Origin: Halobellus litoreus
GTDB lineage: Archaea; Halobacteriota; Halobacteria; Halobacteriales; Haloferacaceae
Direction: 5' to 3'
DNA: 64,000 bases
Assembly: GCF_024464595.1 (NCBI RefSeq)
Contig: NZ_JANHAW010000001.1
Location: forward strand, 1,071,083-1,135,082
The notes under the pieces are model-generated. The model ran no database searches, had not been told where the DNA came from, and saw only the letters and a program-made list of their open reading frames with translations. The position numbers were made by a program, and so were the translations under genes. Of the stretch, positions 1-9,194 are shown piece after piece. How positions within the stretch are numbered: position 1 is the first letter of the stretch; every line of letters starts with the position of its first letter.

Positions 1-1443
1 GTGGTAGAAGATCGTCCCCACGAAGATCTCGGCCTCGATCTTCTCGCCGGTGACGCCGGAGTACATAACCTCCTTGCCGGAGGACTTGAACCCGTGGTCT
101 TCGAGCGCGCCGCGGAGTTCGTCCTCGGACTCTCCCTGGAAGGCGGTCCCGTCGACGCGTCGACCTTCGAGCGCGCCGACCTTCCCGCCGAGCATCTCCA
201 GCACGTGGCCGACCGTCATCCGCGACGGCAGCGCGTGCGGGTTCAACACGAGGTCGGGCACGACGCCCTGCTCGGTGAAGGGCATATCCTCCTGAGGGGC
301 CAGGTGCCCGACGACGCCCTTCTGGCCGTGCCGGGACGCGAACTTGTCGCCGAGTTCCGGGATCCGCTGGTCGCGGACGGAGACCTTCGCGAGCTTCGAG
401 CCGTCCTCGCCCTCCATCAGGGTGACCGTGTCGACGACGCCGGATTCGCCCGAGCGCATCGTGACGGAGGTCTCGCGTCGCTTCTGCGGCGAGAGCCCGC
501 CCATATCGTCGGGCTCTTCGAGGAATCTCGGGGGAGAGGTCTTCCCGAGGAGCACGGAGTTCTCGTCGACTCGAGTCTCGGGATTGACGAGGCCGTCCTC
601 GTCGAGGTGCGTGTACGCGTCTTCCCCGCGCGCACCGCGGACGTCCTGACTCGGGACCTCGAAGCGGTCCTCCTGACCGCCGGGATAGCGTCGTTCCTCG
701 CCCTCGTAGGTCCGGAAGAAGTGCGAGCGGGCCATCGCCCGGTCGACCGAACCCTGGTTCATCACGAGCGCGTCCTCGATGTTGAACCCCTCGTAGCTCA
801 TCACGGCGACGACGAAGTTCTGCGCCGCCGGCCGCTCGTCGAACCCGATCTGTTCTGTGGTCTGGGTCTTGACCATCGACAGCTGCGGGTAGTGGAGGAG
901 GTGCTGTCGCGTGTCGGGGCGGATGCGGTAGTTCGCCGCGGGCAGCCCCAGCGACTGCTTCATCATCCCCGCGCCCATCGTAATGCGCGGCGAGGCGTTG
1001 TGCTCCGGATAGGGAATCATCCCCGCGCCGATCCCGAAGATGAGCTGCGGGTCGATCTCGAGGTGCGTGTGATCCTCGTCGATCTCGTCCTCGTCGACGG
1101 CGACGTAGATGTCCTCTTCCTCCTCGGCGTCGATGAACTCGACGTAGCCGCGCTCGACGAGGTCCTCGAACTCCAGGGACCCCTCTTTGACCGCCTCGAT
1201 CTCCTCGTCGCCGAGGAGCGGTTCGCCGTTCTCGACGACGATGAGCGGCCGGCGCGCGCGGCCGGCGTCGGCGTTGACGATGACCTCGCGGGTGCGCTCT
1301 TTCACCGAGACGTTCACCATCTCGCTGACGTCGCCGCGGCGACGGGCCTCTCGGATCTGTTCTGCGAGCTGTTCGGGGTCGGGGTGCGTCCCGACCAGAC
1401 TGCCGTTGACGTAGACTTTCGCCTCTCGTTGTGCCTGAGCCAT
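1..1443 (-). CDS. rpoB1: RNA polymerase subunit B' (RpoB', C-terminal half of the beta subunit), partial
   Basis: This is the second half of the split archaeal RNA polymerase B subunit, which forms part of the active-centre cleft. The start is ATG at 1443-1441 (protein begins [14 protein letters not shown]), and the reading frame runs off the left edge of the window after 481 codons, so the C-terminus is missing. Typical beta-subunit motifs are visible: a [15 protein letters not shown] stretch, an [14 protein letters not shown] motif and an [12 protein letters not shown] segment. It starts 3 nt after the rpoB'' stop codon, so the two halves are almost certainly co-transcribed and translationally coupled. 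A split B subunit is normal for haloarchaea and not a frameshift. Confidence 0.97.
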   Translation of the reverse strand, partial: MAQAQREAKVYVNGSLVGTHPDPEQLAEQIREARRRGDVSEMVNVSVKERTREVIVNADAGRARRPLIVVENGEPLLGDEEIEAVKEGSLEFEDLVERGYVEFIDAEEEEDIYVAVDEDEIDEDHTHLEIDPQLIFGIGAGMIPYPEHNASPRITMGAGMMKQSLGLPAANYRIRPDTRQHLLHYPQLSMVKTQTTEQIGFDERPAAQNFVVAVMSYEGFNIEDALVMNQGSVDRAMARSHFFRTYEGEERRYPGGQEDRFEVPSQDVRGARGEDAYTHLDEDGLVNPETRVDENSVLLGKTSPPRFLEEPDDMGGLSPQKRRETSVTMRSGESGVVDTVTLMEGEDGSKLAKVSVRDQRIPELGDKFASRHGQKGVVGHLAPQEDMPFTEQGVVPDLVLNPHALPSRMTVGHVLEMLGGKVGALEGRRVDGTAFQGESEDELRGALEDHGFKSSGKEVMYSGVTGEKIEAEIFVGTIFYH

Positions 1444-1446
1444 TTT

Positions 1447-3015
1447 CTAGTCGTCCGCGGGTGTGCCGGCCGCCGGTCCCTCGATGCCGGGGATTCCTTC
1501 GACGCCCATCGACGCCAGTTCGCGCTTGAGCGACTGTTCGTCCTCGATGTTCTGTGAGAGCTCCATCGCCTGCGCGAAGTTCTTCACGAGTCCACAGTTC
1601 GGTCCCTCGGGGGTCTCGGAGGGACAGATGCGACCCCACTGGGTCGCGTGCAGGTCGCGCGCCTCGAAGTGCGGCTGGCTCCGCGAGAGCGGGCTACGGA
1701 GCCGACGCAGGTGCGAGAGCACGCCCATGTAGTCCGTCCGGTCGACGAGCTGTGAGACGCCGGAGCGACCGCCGACCCAGTTCCCCGTCGCGATCGGGTG
1801 TTCGAGCCGTTCGGTGAGCACGTCGGAGCGGACCACGGTGCTGACGGTGAGGTCCCGGTTCCGCATATTCGCCCGTTCGAGCTGGTACTTCACGTCGCGT
1901 GCGAGCTTGTTCAGCGCGGTCCGGAACAGGTCCTTCATCAGGTCGCCGGAGACCTTCAGCCGCTTGTTGGCGTAGTGGTCCTTGTCGTCGGACTCGCGGC
2001 GGTTCAGCGCGAGTTCGAAACACGCCTCGGCCATCCGACAGAGGTAGTAGGCCTTGTTGATGCGGACGTCCTCGTCCTCGACGCCGTCCTCGTGGAGGTG
2101 CGGCAGCAGGTAGCGGTCGATGACGTAGTTCGCCCGTTTCAGCTGGTAGTTCTTGCCCTGGCCGCCGGCGACGCGCTCGCCGAGGGTCTCGATCGCGGCC
2201 TGCTCGGTCTGGACGTCGGCCTCCTCCAGGTTTTCGAGCATGAACTTCACGATCTCGGGGTCGTCGGAGACGCGGTGGACGATCTCCTCGTCGGATTCGA
2301 GGCCCAGCGCGCGGACGAGCGTCACGAAGTTGACGCTGCCGGAAACGGAGGGGAACGAGACTTCGAGCAGCCCCTCCCGGTTGCGCTCACAGAGGACGAG
2401 CGCGCGGTAGCCACGTCGCTGCGAGAACGTCTTCGCGACCTGGATTTCGTCGCCGTATTTCGAGTCGTACTCCGCGAGGATCTTGTTCGGTGCGAGGTCC
2501 TCGCTCGTCATCAGCACCCGCTCGGAGCCGTTGACGATGAAGTAGCCGCCGGGGTCGACGGGGTCCTCGCCGATCTCGACGAGGTCCTCGTCGGAGAGCC
2601 CGTCGATGTTGCACTTCGAGGAGCCGACCATAATGGGCATCCGACCCACCTTCGTCTCGGTCGTGTCGACGACCATCTCCTCTTCCTCCTCGCCGCCGCG
2701 GACGATGGACATCTCCATAAACACCGGCGCGGCGTAGGTGATGTTCCGGAGACGGGCCTCCTGCGGGAACAGCAGTTCCTCGGAGCCGTCGGCCTCGCGG
2801 ACGCGCGGCGTCTCGATGCGGACGTCGCCGAGTTCGACGAAGACGGGCTCTTCGCCCTCCTTGTCGCCGATGTCGGTCTCGATCCGTTCCTTCTCGGTGA
2901 CGACGTCCTGCATCCCCCGCTCGAGGAAGTTGTTGAACGAGCGGAAGTGGTGTTCTGCGAGCCGTTCCTCGGAGAAGTACTCTCGCGAAACTGCGCGTCG
3001 GTCCTGTCGGTTCAT
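1447..3015 (-). CDS. rpoB2: RNA polymerase subunit B'' (RpoB'', N-terminal half of the beta subunit)
   Basis: This 522-residue protein is the N-terminal half of the archaeal RNA polymerase B subunit. It opens with [14 protein letters not shown] and carries the protrusion and lobe regions, including [18 protein letters not shown]. Near the C-terminus (about residues 465-480) it has the conserved [18 protein letters not shown] motif, after which bacterial beta would continue without a break. The start overlaps the rpoH stop by 4 nt (ATGA), and the stop is 3 nt before rpoB'. The order H-B''-B' is the standard archaeal RNA polymerase operon, whose next genes would lie beyond the left edge. Confidence 0.98.
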   Translation of the reverse strand: MNRQDRRAVSREYFSEERLAEHHFRSFNNFLERGMQDVVTEKERIETDIGDKEGEEPVFVELGDVRIETPRVREADGSEELLFPQEARLRNITYAAPVFMEMSIVRGGEEEEEMVVDTTETKVGRMPIMVGSSKCNIDGLSDEDLVEIGEDPVDPGGYFIVNGSERVLMTSEDLAPNKILAEYDSKYGDEIQVAKTFSQRRGYRALVLCERNREGLLEVSFPSVSGSVNFVTLVRALGLESDEEIVHRVSDDPEIVKFMLENLEEADVQTEQAAIETLGERVAGGQGKNYQLKRANYVIDRYLLPHLHEDGVEDEDVRINKAYYLCRMAEACFELALNRRESDDKDHYANKRLKVSGDLMKDLFRTALNKLARDVKYQLERANMRNRDLTVSTVVRSDVLTERLEHPIATGNWVGGRSGVSQLVDRTDYMGVLSHLRRLRSPLSRSQPHFEARDLHATQWGRICPSETPEGPNCGLVKNFAQAMELSQNIEDEQSLKRELASMGVEGIPGIEGPAAGTPADD

Positions 3016-3239
3016 TCGATCACCAGTCGGTACGATACCGCTTTGTCTGTGGTTCGGGAGTCGCGGACGATCTTGACGACGTCACCGACCTCGGCGTCGT
3101 CGGGCAGCGCCGGGTCCTTCCGCTTGATCTTCGGAAGCTCCGCGCGCTTGACCTCGTACTCCGTCAGCATCGATTCGACCTCATCCTCGTCGATGAGCGT
3201 GTGCTCTGGGACGAGCTCGTGTTGGCTTACGTCTACCAT
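3012..3239 (-). CDS. rpoH: RNA polymerase subunit H (RpoH, Rpb5 C-terminal homologue)
   Basis: This 75-residue protein begins [20 protein letters not shown] and ends with AVSYRLVIE, the usual size and ending of archaeal RpoH, the assembly-jaw subunit equivalent to the C-terminal domain of eukaryotic Rpb5. The frame stays open upstream to 3599, but the family start is clearly the ATG at 3239-3237. The upstream codons lie across the likely promoter. It is the first gene of the RNA polymerase operon and overlaps rpoB'' by 4 nt. Confidence 0.97.
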   Translation of the reverse strand: MVDVSQHELVPEHTLIDEDEVESMLTEYEVKRAELPKIKRKDPALPDDAEVGDVVKIVRDSRTTDKAVSYRLVIE

Positions 3240-3311
3240 ATCTGGGTGTGCTGGGTGTTGATTGGGGAAGAAGTTGTCACGGGATACTACAGGCCGGTTC
3301 GGATGGGAGCC

Positions 3312-3317
3312 ATTTAA
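3312..3317 (-). promoter_or_regulatory. TATA-like box of the rpoH-rpoB''-rpoB' operon
   Basis: On the minus strand the sequence reads GGGTTAAATGG around this site. Transcription would start about 25 nt further on, near 3288, leaving a leader of roughly 48 nt before the rpoH ATG. The call rests on sequence and spacing only. Confidence 0.5.
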
Positions 3318-3453
3318 CCCTTGCCAACTCCGGGTCGGATAAGCGCGGCTCACCATCACGAGTACCCCCAGCACTCGTGTTGCGTTGACACACGTGATTC
3401 CCCGATAAAGGTGTTGCGGCGAGCGGGGGCGAGCGTCCCGGTTTCGACGAGGG

Positions 3454-3460
3454 TTTATTA
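3454..3460 (+). promoter_or_regulatory. TATA-like box for structured RNA copy A
   Basis: TTTATTA is centred 27 nt before the conserved GTGATCTGA at 3484. The other two copies of the RNA have TTTATATC and TTTATATA at the same distance, which makes this a credible promoter rather than a chance AT-rich patch. Confidence 0.65.
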
Positions 3461-3483
3461 CCCGGGACGAGGCCAGCAGCCCC

Positions 3484-3597
3484 GTGATCTGACAGCGACC
3501 TCGCGCCGTGTCGCGGTTGCTCGGCACAGCGGCGCGGGAACAGGGATACCGCACGACAGCGGGGTGTCCCAGAGCGCGTGCCGACTGTTCGCCAGAC
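3484..3597 (+). ncRNA. Candidate structured non-coding RNA, copy A of a three-copy family
   Basis: The segment begins GTGATCTGA. A 7-bp hairpin P1 pairs CGCGCCG (3502-3508) with CGGCGCG (3530-3536). A second hairpin P2 pairs GGGATACC (3543-3550) with GGTGTCCC (3563-3570). TCGGCAC in the P1 loop (3521-3527) is fully complementary to GTGCCGA (3578-3584), giving a possible pseudoknot. The tail GACTGTTCGCC is shared with the other copies. It lies between the rpoH promoter and the 3' end of pgi, running against pgi. No protein frame is conserved between copies. The family was not recognised as tRNA, SRP RNA, RNase P RNA or a C/D guide RNA. The 3' end is estimated from where similarity stops. Confidence 0.72.
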
Positions 3598-3646
3598 AAC
3601 GGTACGTCAGCGTCGACACGTCAGCCGCCCAGTCGTCGTCCGCGAG

Positions 3647-4939
3647 CTATTCGACGACGAGGCTCGTCCGCTCGTCGACGGCCTCCGCCTCCTCGAAGTC
3701 GCCGCCGCCCAGCAGGCCGCGGGCCGCCTTCTTCCCCCACTCGACGGCCGGCTGCGTGAACGTCGAAACCGCCGCGAGCTCGCCGTACAGGACGCACGCG
3801 GCTTCCATCTCGTAGAGCAGCGAGCCGAGGCTGTACTCGTCGACGGCGTCGATCTCGACGCGGATCGCCGGGACGCCCGACTCGACGAGGCTGGCCTCCG
3901 TCGCCTCGAACTCGGCGTCGAGCAGGTCGCCGAGCGAGGACCCGCCGAGGTACGACAGCCCGTCGAGGTCGGTCTCGGGGATCGGCCGGTCCGAGTAGTT
4001 GCGCGGCCGAACGAGCGTCACGAGTTTGTCGCGGGGGCCGGCCCGGTACAGTTGCAACTGCGAGTGCTGATCCGTGGCGCCGAGCGCCCGAGCGGGCGTC
4101 TGGCCGAGGCCGTCCTTCCCGAGGCTCTCCGCCCAGAGCTGCGCGAACCACTCGGCGAACGTCTCCAGGCGCTCGGCGTACGGCATCATCGCGTTCGTGA
4201 GCGCGCCCCGGCCCGCGAGCGCGTACGTCGTCGCGCCGTAGGCGTACGCCGGCGTCTCGAACAGCGATCCGGAGAGGCCGTCGGCGGCGTCCGCCGCGCC
4301 CGTTCGGATCGCCTCCAGGTCGTGGCCCTGGATCGCCGCCACCGCCAGGCCGACCGTCGAGAGCGCCGAGAACCGGCCGGGGACGCCGTCCGGGACCGAC
4401 AGCGAGGGGAGATCGTGCGTCGTCGCGAGCGACCTGAGGTTCCCGGACTCGCCGGTCGTCACGAACGTCCGCTCGGTCCAGTCGACGCCGGCGTCGGTCA
4501 TCGCCTCGCGGACGACGAGGAAGTTCGCGAGCGTCTCCGCCGTCGTCCCCGACCGGGAGACGACGTTGACGACTGTCCGGTCGAGCGGGAGCGAGTCGAG
4601 CAGTCGCGAGACGTGCGCGGGATCGACGTTGTCGAGGAAGTACGCCTCGGGGTCGTCGGGGCCGGCGAGGGCGTCGGCGAACGTCGCCGCACCGAGGGCG
4701 CTCCCGCCGATGCCGACCGTGAGCACCGCCTCCGCGTCCTCGAACGGAGCGACCGCGGCGCGGATCGCGTCCAGATCGACCGTGGAGGGGAGGTTCAGCG
4801 CCTCGTAGCCGTGTTCGTGAGCGTCGCGGCCGGCTTCGATCCGCTCGTGAGCGGCCGCTATCTGGTCGTCCAGCCGCTCCAGCGACTCCCGGGAGACGCC
4901 GGGCGTCGCGTCGAGTGAACTGCCGAGATCGACGTGCAT
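3647..4939 (-). CDS. pgi: Glucose-6-phosphate isomerase
   Basis: This cytosolic 430-residue enzyme interconverts glucose-6-phosphate and fructose-6-phosphate. It has two sugar-isomerase folds: VGIGGSALG at about 75-83, SRSGTTAET at 128-136 (phosphate-binding SIS motif), ATDQHSQLQLY with a catalytic-type His, and the C-terminal family signature QPAVEWGKKA at about 396-405. The length matches the shorter PGI form of haloarchaea and Gram-positive bacteria. It starts at ATG 4939-4937, since MHVDLGSSLDA matches the family start. It stands alone and faces the structured RNA copy A tail to tail. Confidence 0.96.
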   Translation of the reverse strand: MHVDLGSSLDATPGVSRESLERLDDQIAAAHERIEAGRDAHEHGYEALNLPSTVDLDAIRAAVAPFEDAEAVLTVGIGGSALGAATFADALAGPDDPEAYFLDNVDPAHVSRLLDSLPLDRTVVNVVSRSGTTAETLANFLVVREAMTDAGVDWTERTFVTTGESGNLRSLATTHDLPSLSVPDGVPGRFSALSTVGLAVAAIQGHDLEAIRTGAADAADGLSGSLFETPAYAYGATTYALAGRGALTNAMMPYAERLETFAEWFAQLWAESLGKDGLGQTPARALGATDQHSQLQLYRAGPRDKLVTLVRPRNYSDRPIPETDLDGLSYLGGSSLGDLLDAEFEATEASLVESGVPAIRVEIDAVDEYSLGSLLYEMEAACVLYGELAAVSTFTQPAVEWGKKAARGLLGGGDFEEAEAVDERTSLVVE

Positions 4940-5058
4940 ACCTCGCTAACGACGGTCCGCGACGAAAAAGCGGTCGGTCTATGGATCGAGGTGCGCAGAC
5001 CCGAGGCCCACAGCCAGCGACCGGTTCGTTCAAACCGTCTCGCGTCCAACTCCAATCG

Positions 5059-5592
5059 ATGGCATCCGGCTACGACGGCGTCTTCGGCGCGTTCCCGTAC
5101 GCGTTCCGCTCCAGCGAGTCGCGGCTGTTCAAACTGTACGTCGTGGCGAGCGCGCTCGCCATCGGACTCATCGCGCTGTTCGTCGGCATCGCGGTCGTCG
5201 TGCTGATCGGTCAGACGGCCGCCGTGCAGGGCGGCTCGCTCACGCTGTCGCGTGCGTTCTACATCGTTGTCGGACTGCTGGTCGTGTTGCCGGCGATCGC
5301 GCCGGTCCTGATCGTCGCCCGTCGCCGTCGACGGGAGGTGGCGTCCTCGTCGCGTCACGAGGCGGCGCTCGCGGCCGCCGGGTTCGTCTTCCTCCTCTCG
5401 CTGTATCTCGGCCTGGTCGCGTCGATGCCGGAGACGTTCGTGCTCGACGGAGAGACGGTGACGCGCCCGCAACCGAGCGGCCTCCTCGGACCGCTGATCG
5501 CGGGCTTGTACGCGATCCCGCCCCTGTTCTCGTGGACAGTTCCGCTCGTCGGAGCGCTGCTGGTCGGCCTGGCGCACCGGCTCTTCCGGTGA
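5059..5592 (+). CDS. Small integral membrane protein of unknown function
   Basis: The 177-residue protein starts at ATG 5059 (MASGYDGVFGAFPYAFRSS). The frame stays open further upstream, but that part is not membrane-like and overlaps the region upstream of pgi. Four hydrophobic segments are visible at about residues 28-50, 63-85, 98-118 and 140-172, separated by short charged loops such as RRRRREVASSSRHE. There are no catalytic motifs. The gene lies divergently from pgi and upstream of a conserved acidic protein and secFD. The short N-terminal FGAFPYAFRSSESR stretch looks like a conserved haloarchaeal family, but I cannot name it. Confidence 0.78.
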   Translation: MASGYDGVFGAFPYAFRSSESRLFKLYVVASALAIGLIALFVGIAVVVLIGQTAAVQGGSLTLSRAFYIVVGLLVVLPAIAPVLIVARRRRREVASSSRHEAALAAAGFVFLLSLYLGLVASMPETFVLDGETVTRPQPSGLLGPLIAGLYAIPPLFSWTVPLVGALLVGLAHRLFR

Positions 5593-5662
5593 ACGGGCGT
5601 CCTCGCGAGCGGCGCGTTCGCCGACGAAACCCGCAAGTGCGCTGACCGACTACGGCGCGCCA

Positions 5663-6190
5663 ATGACTGATGCCGATCACGACGCCGACGGGCCGGACGA
5701 AGCGAGCGCCGCCAGCGACGAGAGCGAGCGGGTCGAAGGGACGTTTCTCGTGACCGCCGCCGAAGCGGATTCGGCGGTGCTCAAGGACGTCGAGAGCGGG
5801 CAGGTTCACACGCTCTCTTCGAACCCCGGTGTCGAGTGCGACGACGTCGTCGAGGGCGTCGTCGCCCCCGATCCGCCGCTGAACGTCTCGTATCAGCTCG
5901 TGGAGACGCACTCGCGCCGCTCGCTGTCGGTCGAGCGGAGCGACGAACCGCCGACGGCGCACTCGAAAGAACTCGCCGCAACGCAGGACGTGGGCGGTCT
6001 CACCCGCGAGGAGCGCGCCGGAACCGGTGAAATTCACGTGATCACGGTCCCGGAAGACGGCACTCGGACAGCCGTCGACGACGTGCTCGAAGACGAGGAA
6101 CAGTTGCGCTCGCGAGCGGCACGGCTCGGCGTAAACCGGGTCGAGATTCGCTCGTCACCGGGTGTGCTCTCGGTTCGGTATATGCCGTAG
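5663..6190 (+). CDS. Conserved haloarchaeal acidic protein (DUF5812-like)
   Basis: This 175-residue soluble protein has a disordered acidic N-terminus (about 1-25), then a folded region from EGTFLVTAAEADSAVLKDV onward that suggests a small beta-rich domain (GQVHTLSSN, GVVAPDPPLN). Its C-terminal region is GEIHVITVPEDGT to SVRYMP. From memory it resembles haloarchaeal DUF5812 proteins, which have no known function. It ends 101 nt before secF on the same strand, but a separate TATA-like box precedes secF, so co-transcription is uncertain. Confidence 0.75.
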   Translation: MTDADHDADGPDEASAASDESERVEGTFLVTAAEADSAVLKDVESGQVHTLSSNPGVECDDVVEGVVAPDPPLNVSYQLVETHSRRSLSVERSDEPPTAHSKELAATQDVGGLTREERAGTGEIHVITVPEDGTRTAVDDVLEDEEQLRSRAARLGVNRVEIRSSPGVLSVRYMP

Positions 6191-6261
6191 GACAGCAGTT
6201 CGATGCCCGTGCACGCGAAGCCGGGTTGGGAGGTCACCGCGCATAGCCGAGCATAAGAAGG

Positions 6262-6267
6262 CTTATT
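6262..6267 (+). promoter_or_regulatory. TATA-like box of secFD
   Basis: CTTATT lies 25-30 nt before the secF ATG at 6292, which would give a leaderless or nearly leaderless transcript, common in haloarchaea. Confidence 0.4.
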
Positions 6268-6291
6268 CGGCGCGGCTCTCCACCGGAATCT

Positions 6292-7173
6292 ATGGTCGAG
6301 TTTACGGTACCGGAAGTCGATTACACCCGGTACACGAACCGCCAGCTCGCGGCGATCCCGCTCGCCGTGCTGGCGGTCGCGCTCCTCATCATCGCGGGCT
6401 GGTTCGTGATGACCGGTTCACCGGTGAACCAGGGCATCGCGTTCACCGGCGGAACGGAAGTACAGGTCGCCATCGACGGACCGCAGGGAGAGGCCGAACA
6501 GCAGATCCGCGCCGCGTTCTCCGCGGAGCCGGAGTCGATCAGATCGGTCCCGGCACAGAGCGTCTACGTCGTGACGTTCCAGTCCGAAACGGGATCCGTC
6601 GGGGCGACGGAGTTGGAGCAACAGGCCGAAGCCGCCGGACTCGACGTCCGGTCGATATCGACCGTCTCAGCCAGCTTCGGGGGCGATACGCAGACCCTCG
6701 CACTCGGCGGGCTCGCAGTCGCGTTCCTCGGGATGAGCGTGCTCGTCTTCGCGATGTTCCGCGTGTTCGTCCCATCGATCGCCGTCGTCATCTCGGCGTT
6801 CTCGGACATTATGATTCCGCTGGCGTTGATGAACGTGCTCGGGATCGAACTGTCCCTGGGAACCGTCGCGGCGCTGCTGATGCTCATCGGGTACTCCGTC
6901 GACTCGGACATCCTCCTGAACAACCACATCCTCCGCCGCTCGGGTGACTTCTACGAGTCGACGTACCGGGCGATGCGGACCGGCGTGACGATGACGCTGA
7001 CGTCGATCGTCGCGATGGTCGTGATGACGATCACGGCGACGCTGTTCGGCATCCAGCTCCTGGCGGCGATCGGAACGGTGCTCGTCTTCGGACTCGCGAC
7101 CGACCTTATGAACACCTATATGTTGAATCTGAGTCTGCTTCGCTGGTACAAGTTCGAGGGGGTGAACCGCTGA
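6292..7173 (+). CDS. secF: Protein translocase subunit SecF
   Basis: SecF works with SecD as a membrane motor that helps complete protein export through SecYEG. The 293-residue protein has an N-terminal membrane segment (about 20-40), a first extracytoplasmic domain with GTEVQVAIDGPQGE, and a cluster of five hydrophobic segments in the second half. The transmembrane-4 region carries GYSVDSDILLNNHILRR, the archaeal version of the SecF motif with acidic residues in the membrane. It overlaps secD by one nucleotide (TGATG), so the two are translationally coupled. Confidence 0.95.
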   Translation: MVEFTVPEVDYTRYTNRQLAAIPLAVLAVALLIIAGWFVMTGSPVNQGIAFTGGTEVQVAIDGPQGEAEQQIRAAFSAEPESIRSVPAQSVYVVTFQSETGSVGATELEQQAEAAGLDVRSISTVSASFGGDTQTLALGGLAVAFLGMSVLVFAMFRVFVPSIAVVISAFSDIMIPLALMNVLGIELSLGTVAALLMLIGYSVDSDILLNNHILRRSGDFYESTYRAMRTGVTMTLTSIVAMVVMTITATLFGIQLLAAIGTVLVFGLATDLMNTYMLNLSLLRWYKFEGVNR

Positions 7174-8780
7174 TGGTCGACGTCCGCGACAACTGGCGGG
7201 TGTTCCTCCTCGTGATCTTCCTGCTCATCTCCGCGTTCGCGCTCTTCTCGCCGACGCTGGCCGCAGACGACGGCGGCGAGGGCGGCAACGTCGCGGGCGG
7301 GAGCAACGTGACCAACCTCCAGTACGGACTGGAGCTCTCCGGCGGGACGCGCGTCAGAGCGCCGCTCGTCGGCGTCACCGCCGAGGGCGTCGACTTCGTC
7401 GGCGACGAACCACGGACGGTCGAACAGAACGTCGCTTCCGAGCTCGAAAACGCGAGTCCGGCCGACGTCATCGCCCGTGCAGAGGCCCGACCCGGCGGGC
7501 AATCGACCGCACAGCCCCAGTCGAGCCCTGGCAACACCGTCGAGGTGACTGCCGAGGGAATCGCGACCGACGACCTCGCTGCCGCCCTCGACGCCGCCGA
7601 GTACGACCACGAGACGGTCCGAACGGGCGTCACGGAGACGACGCGGGAAGAGGTCGTCCGGATCCTCCAGAACAAGATCAACGAGGCCGGGCTCTCCGGC
7701 GGGACGGTCCAGCAGGTGACGACCGCACAGGGCGACAACTACGTCCTCGTCGAGGTGCCGAATCAGGACGCCTCGTCGGTCCGCGACCTCGTCGGCGAGC
7801 GCGGGACCGTCGTGATCGAGGCGTACTATCCCACCGAAAACGGCAGCAGTTACGCCCGCGACGTCGTCCTCCAGCAGGAGGACTTCCAGAGCATCGGGAC
7901 CGCCCAGGAGAGCGACGCCGGGGGCGCGTACGTCCCGGTGACGGTCTCTGAGTCCGTCGCGCCGGATTTCCAGACGGCGATGCAGGACACCGGACTCGCA
8001 CAGCCCGGCGGGACGCGATGTACGTATCAGGCCGACACCGAGAGCACGGAGCCGTGTCTCCTCCTCGTCGTCAACGGCGAGGTGACGAACGCCTTCGGGA
8101 TGAGCCCCGGACTGGCCGATAGTATGCGAAGCGGCGAGTGGGCGGGCAACCCCGTCTTCCAGCTGCAGACCACGAACGTCTCGGAGGCCCAGGAGGTCTC
8201 GATCAACCTCCGCGCCGGTGCCCTCCCGGCGCAGCTTGACTTCTCCCGTGAGAGCGGCGGAACGACCTCCTACATCTCCCCCTCGCAGGGTGCGGACTTC
8301 CGGTTCAACTCGCTCCTGACGGGGATCATCGCCGTCCTCGCGGTCAGCGGCACGGTCTTCGCCCGCTACAGGGACGTTCGCGTCGCCGCGCCGATGGTCG
8401 TGACCGCGCTCTCGGAGGTCGTCATCCTCCTCGGGTTCGCGGCCGGGATCGGCTACCCGCTGGACCTGTCGGTCATCGCCGGCTTCATCGCCGTCATCGG
8501 GACCGGCGTGGACGACCTCATCATCATCGCCGACGAGGTGATGGCCGAGGGGCAGATCGACTCCAGACGCGTCTTCCAGTCGCGCTTCAGGAAGGCGTTC
8601 TGGGTGATCGGCGCGGCGGCCGCAACGACGATCATCGCGATGTCGCCGCTGGCGATCCTCTCGCTCGGGGACCTGCAGGGCTTCGCCATCTTCACCATCC
8701 TCGGCGTCCTCGTCGGGGTGCTCATCACCCGGCCGGCGTACGGTGACATCCTCCGGTCGCTGACGACGGTCGACCGGTAG
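7173..8780 (+). CDS. secD: Protein translocase subunit SecD
   Basis: This 535-residue partner of SecF has one N-terminal membrane segment, a large extracytoplasmic region (about 30-370) and five membrane segments at the C-terminus. Recognisable features are LQYGLELSGGTRV near the start of the first external domain, the repeat-like VRILQNKINEAGLSGGTVQ segment, and AVIGTGVDDLIIIADE in the fourth membrane helix with the conserved acidic pair. The order secF then secD with a 1-nt overlap supports one transcript. Confidence 0.95.
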   Translation: MVDVRDNWRVFLLVIFLLISAFALFSPTLAADDGGEGGNVAGGSNVTNLQYGLELSGGTRVRAPLVGVTAEGVDFVGDEPRTVEQNVASELENASPADVIARAEARPGGQSTAQPQSSPGNTVEVTAEGIATDDLAAALDAAEYDHETVRTGVTETTREEVVRILQNKINEAGLSGGTVQQVTTAQGDNYVLVEVPNQDASSVRDLVGERGTVVIEAYYPTENGSSYARDVVLQQEDFQSIGTAQESDAGGAYVPVTVSESVAPDFQTAMQDTGLAQPGGTRCTYQADTESTEPCLLLVVNGEVTNAFGMSPGLADSMRSGEWAGNPVFQLQTTNVSEAQEVSINLRAGALPAQLDFSRESGGTTSYISPSQGADFRFNSLLTGIIAVLAVSGTVFARYRDVRVAAPMVVTALSEVVILLGFAAGIGYPLDLSVIAGFIAVIGTGVDDLIIIADEVMAEGQIDSRRVFQSRFRKAFWVIGAAAATTIIAMSPLAILSLGDLQGFAIFTILGVLVGVLITRPAYGDILRSLTTVDR

Positions 8781-8836
8781 GACCCGGGGTCGACCTCGCG
8801 CGACCGCGAATCCCACCCTACAGGAATAGGCGACTG

Positions 8837-8844
8837 TTTAAATA
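8837..8844 (+). promoter_or_regulatory. TATA-like box before the small DUF7511-type gene
   Basis: TTTAAATA is a good haloarchaeal TATA match. A start site would fall near 8866, leaving a leader of about 60 nt before the ATG at 8928. Confidence 0.5.
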
Positions 8845-8927
8845 CGATACCGCGACAACGTCGAGGTGTACCGGGCGACGACCGAAGCCGCCCCGCCGTC
8901 GGAACACGGCGGACGACGAGACTCACG

Positions 8928-9152
8928 ATGGCCACCGATACAAACCTCCCCACCGACGCCCCGCACGCCGACGCTGACGCGCCGCACGTCGGCGACGCCC
9001 GCGAGCAGGTCCTCCTCGCGCGGGTCGAGGAGTACGACGACGACCCCGACGAGTGCACGATCTATCCGGCGAACGCGACCGCGACGGAGCTCCCGACGAC
9101 GTGGGTCACCGCCGAAGAGGGGTCCTTCGTCTCGCTGGACGAGATGCGCTGA
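8928..9152 (+). CDS. Small acidic haloarchaeal protein (DUF7511-like)
   Basis: The protein has 74 residues, with a disordered first third (TDAPHADADAPH) and then a compact conserved part containing ARVEEYDDDPDECTIYP and TTWVTAEEGSFVSLDEMR. From memory this pattern (YDD-PDECTIYP followed by TTW-A---FV-LD-MR) is typical of haloarchaeal DUF7511 proteins, whose role is unknown. It has a clear upstream TATA-like box and stands alone, convergent with rnhB. Confidence 0.75.
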   Translation: MATDTNLPTDAPHADADAPHVGDAREQVLLARVEEYDDDPDECTIYPANATATELPTTWVTAEEGSFVSLDEMR

Positions 9153-9194
9153 TCGGCGGTCGTCGCTCCTCTGTCCTCCCGGAAGCCGTCCCGA

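Noticed and set aside
1441-1449. Frameshift splitting one RNA polymerase B gene
   Set aside because: The B'/B'' split at this position is a normal, ancient feature of haloarchaea and many methanogens; both parts have proper starts and stops.
1-1557. Long open frame on the plus strand opposite rpoB'
   Set aside because: It is a shadow of the GC-rich minus-strand gene; its translation is Arg/Val/Leu/Asp-rich with no family resemblance, while the opposite strand encodes a clear RNA polymerase subunit. The same applies to the other long antisense frames opposite pgi, secD, arcS, cca and the molybdoenzyme genes.
3484-3597. Copy A as a C/D box guide RNA or tRNA-like gene
   Set aside because: GTGATCTGA resembles a C box only partly, no proper C'/D' pair is present, and the two-hairpin fold with covariation does not match guide RNAs or a cloverleaf.
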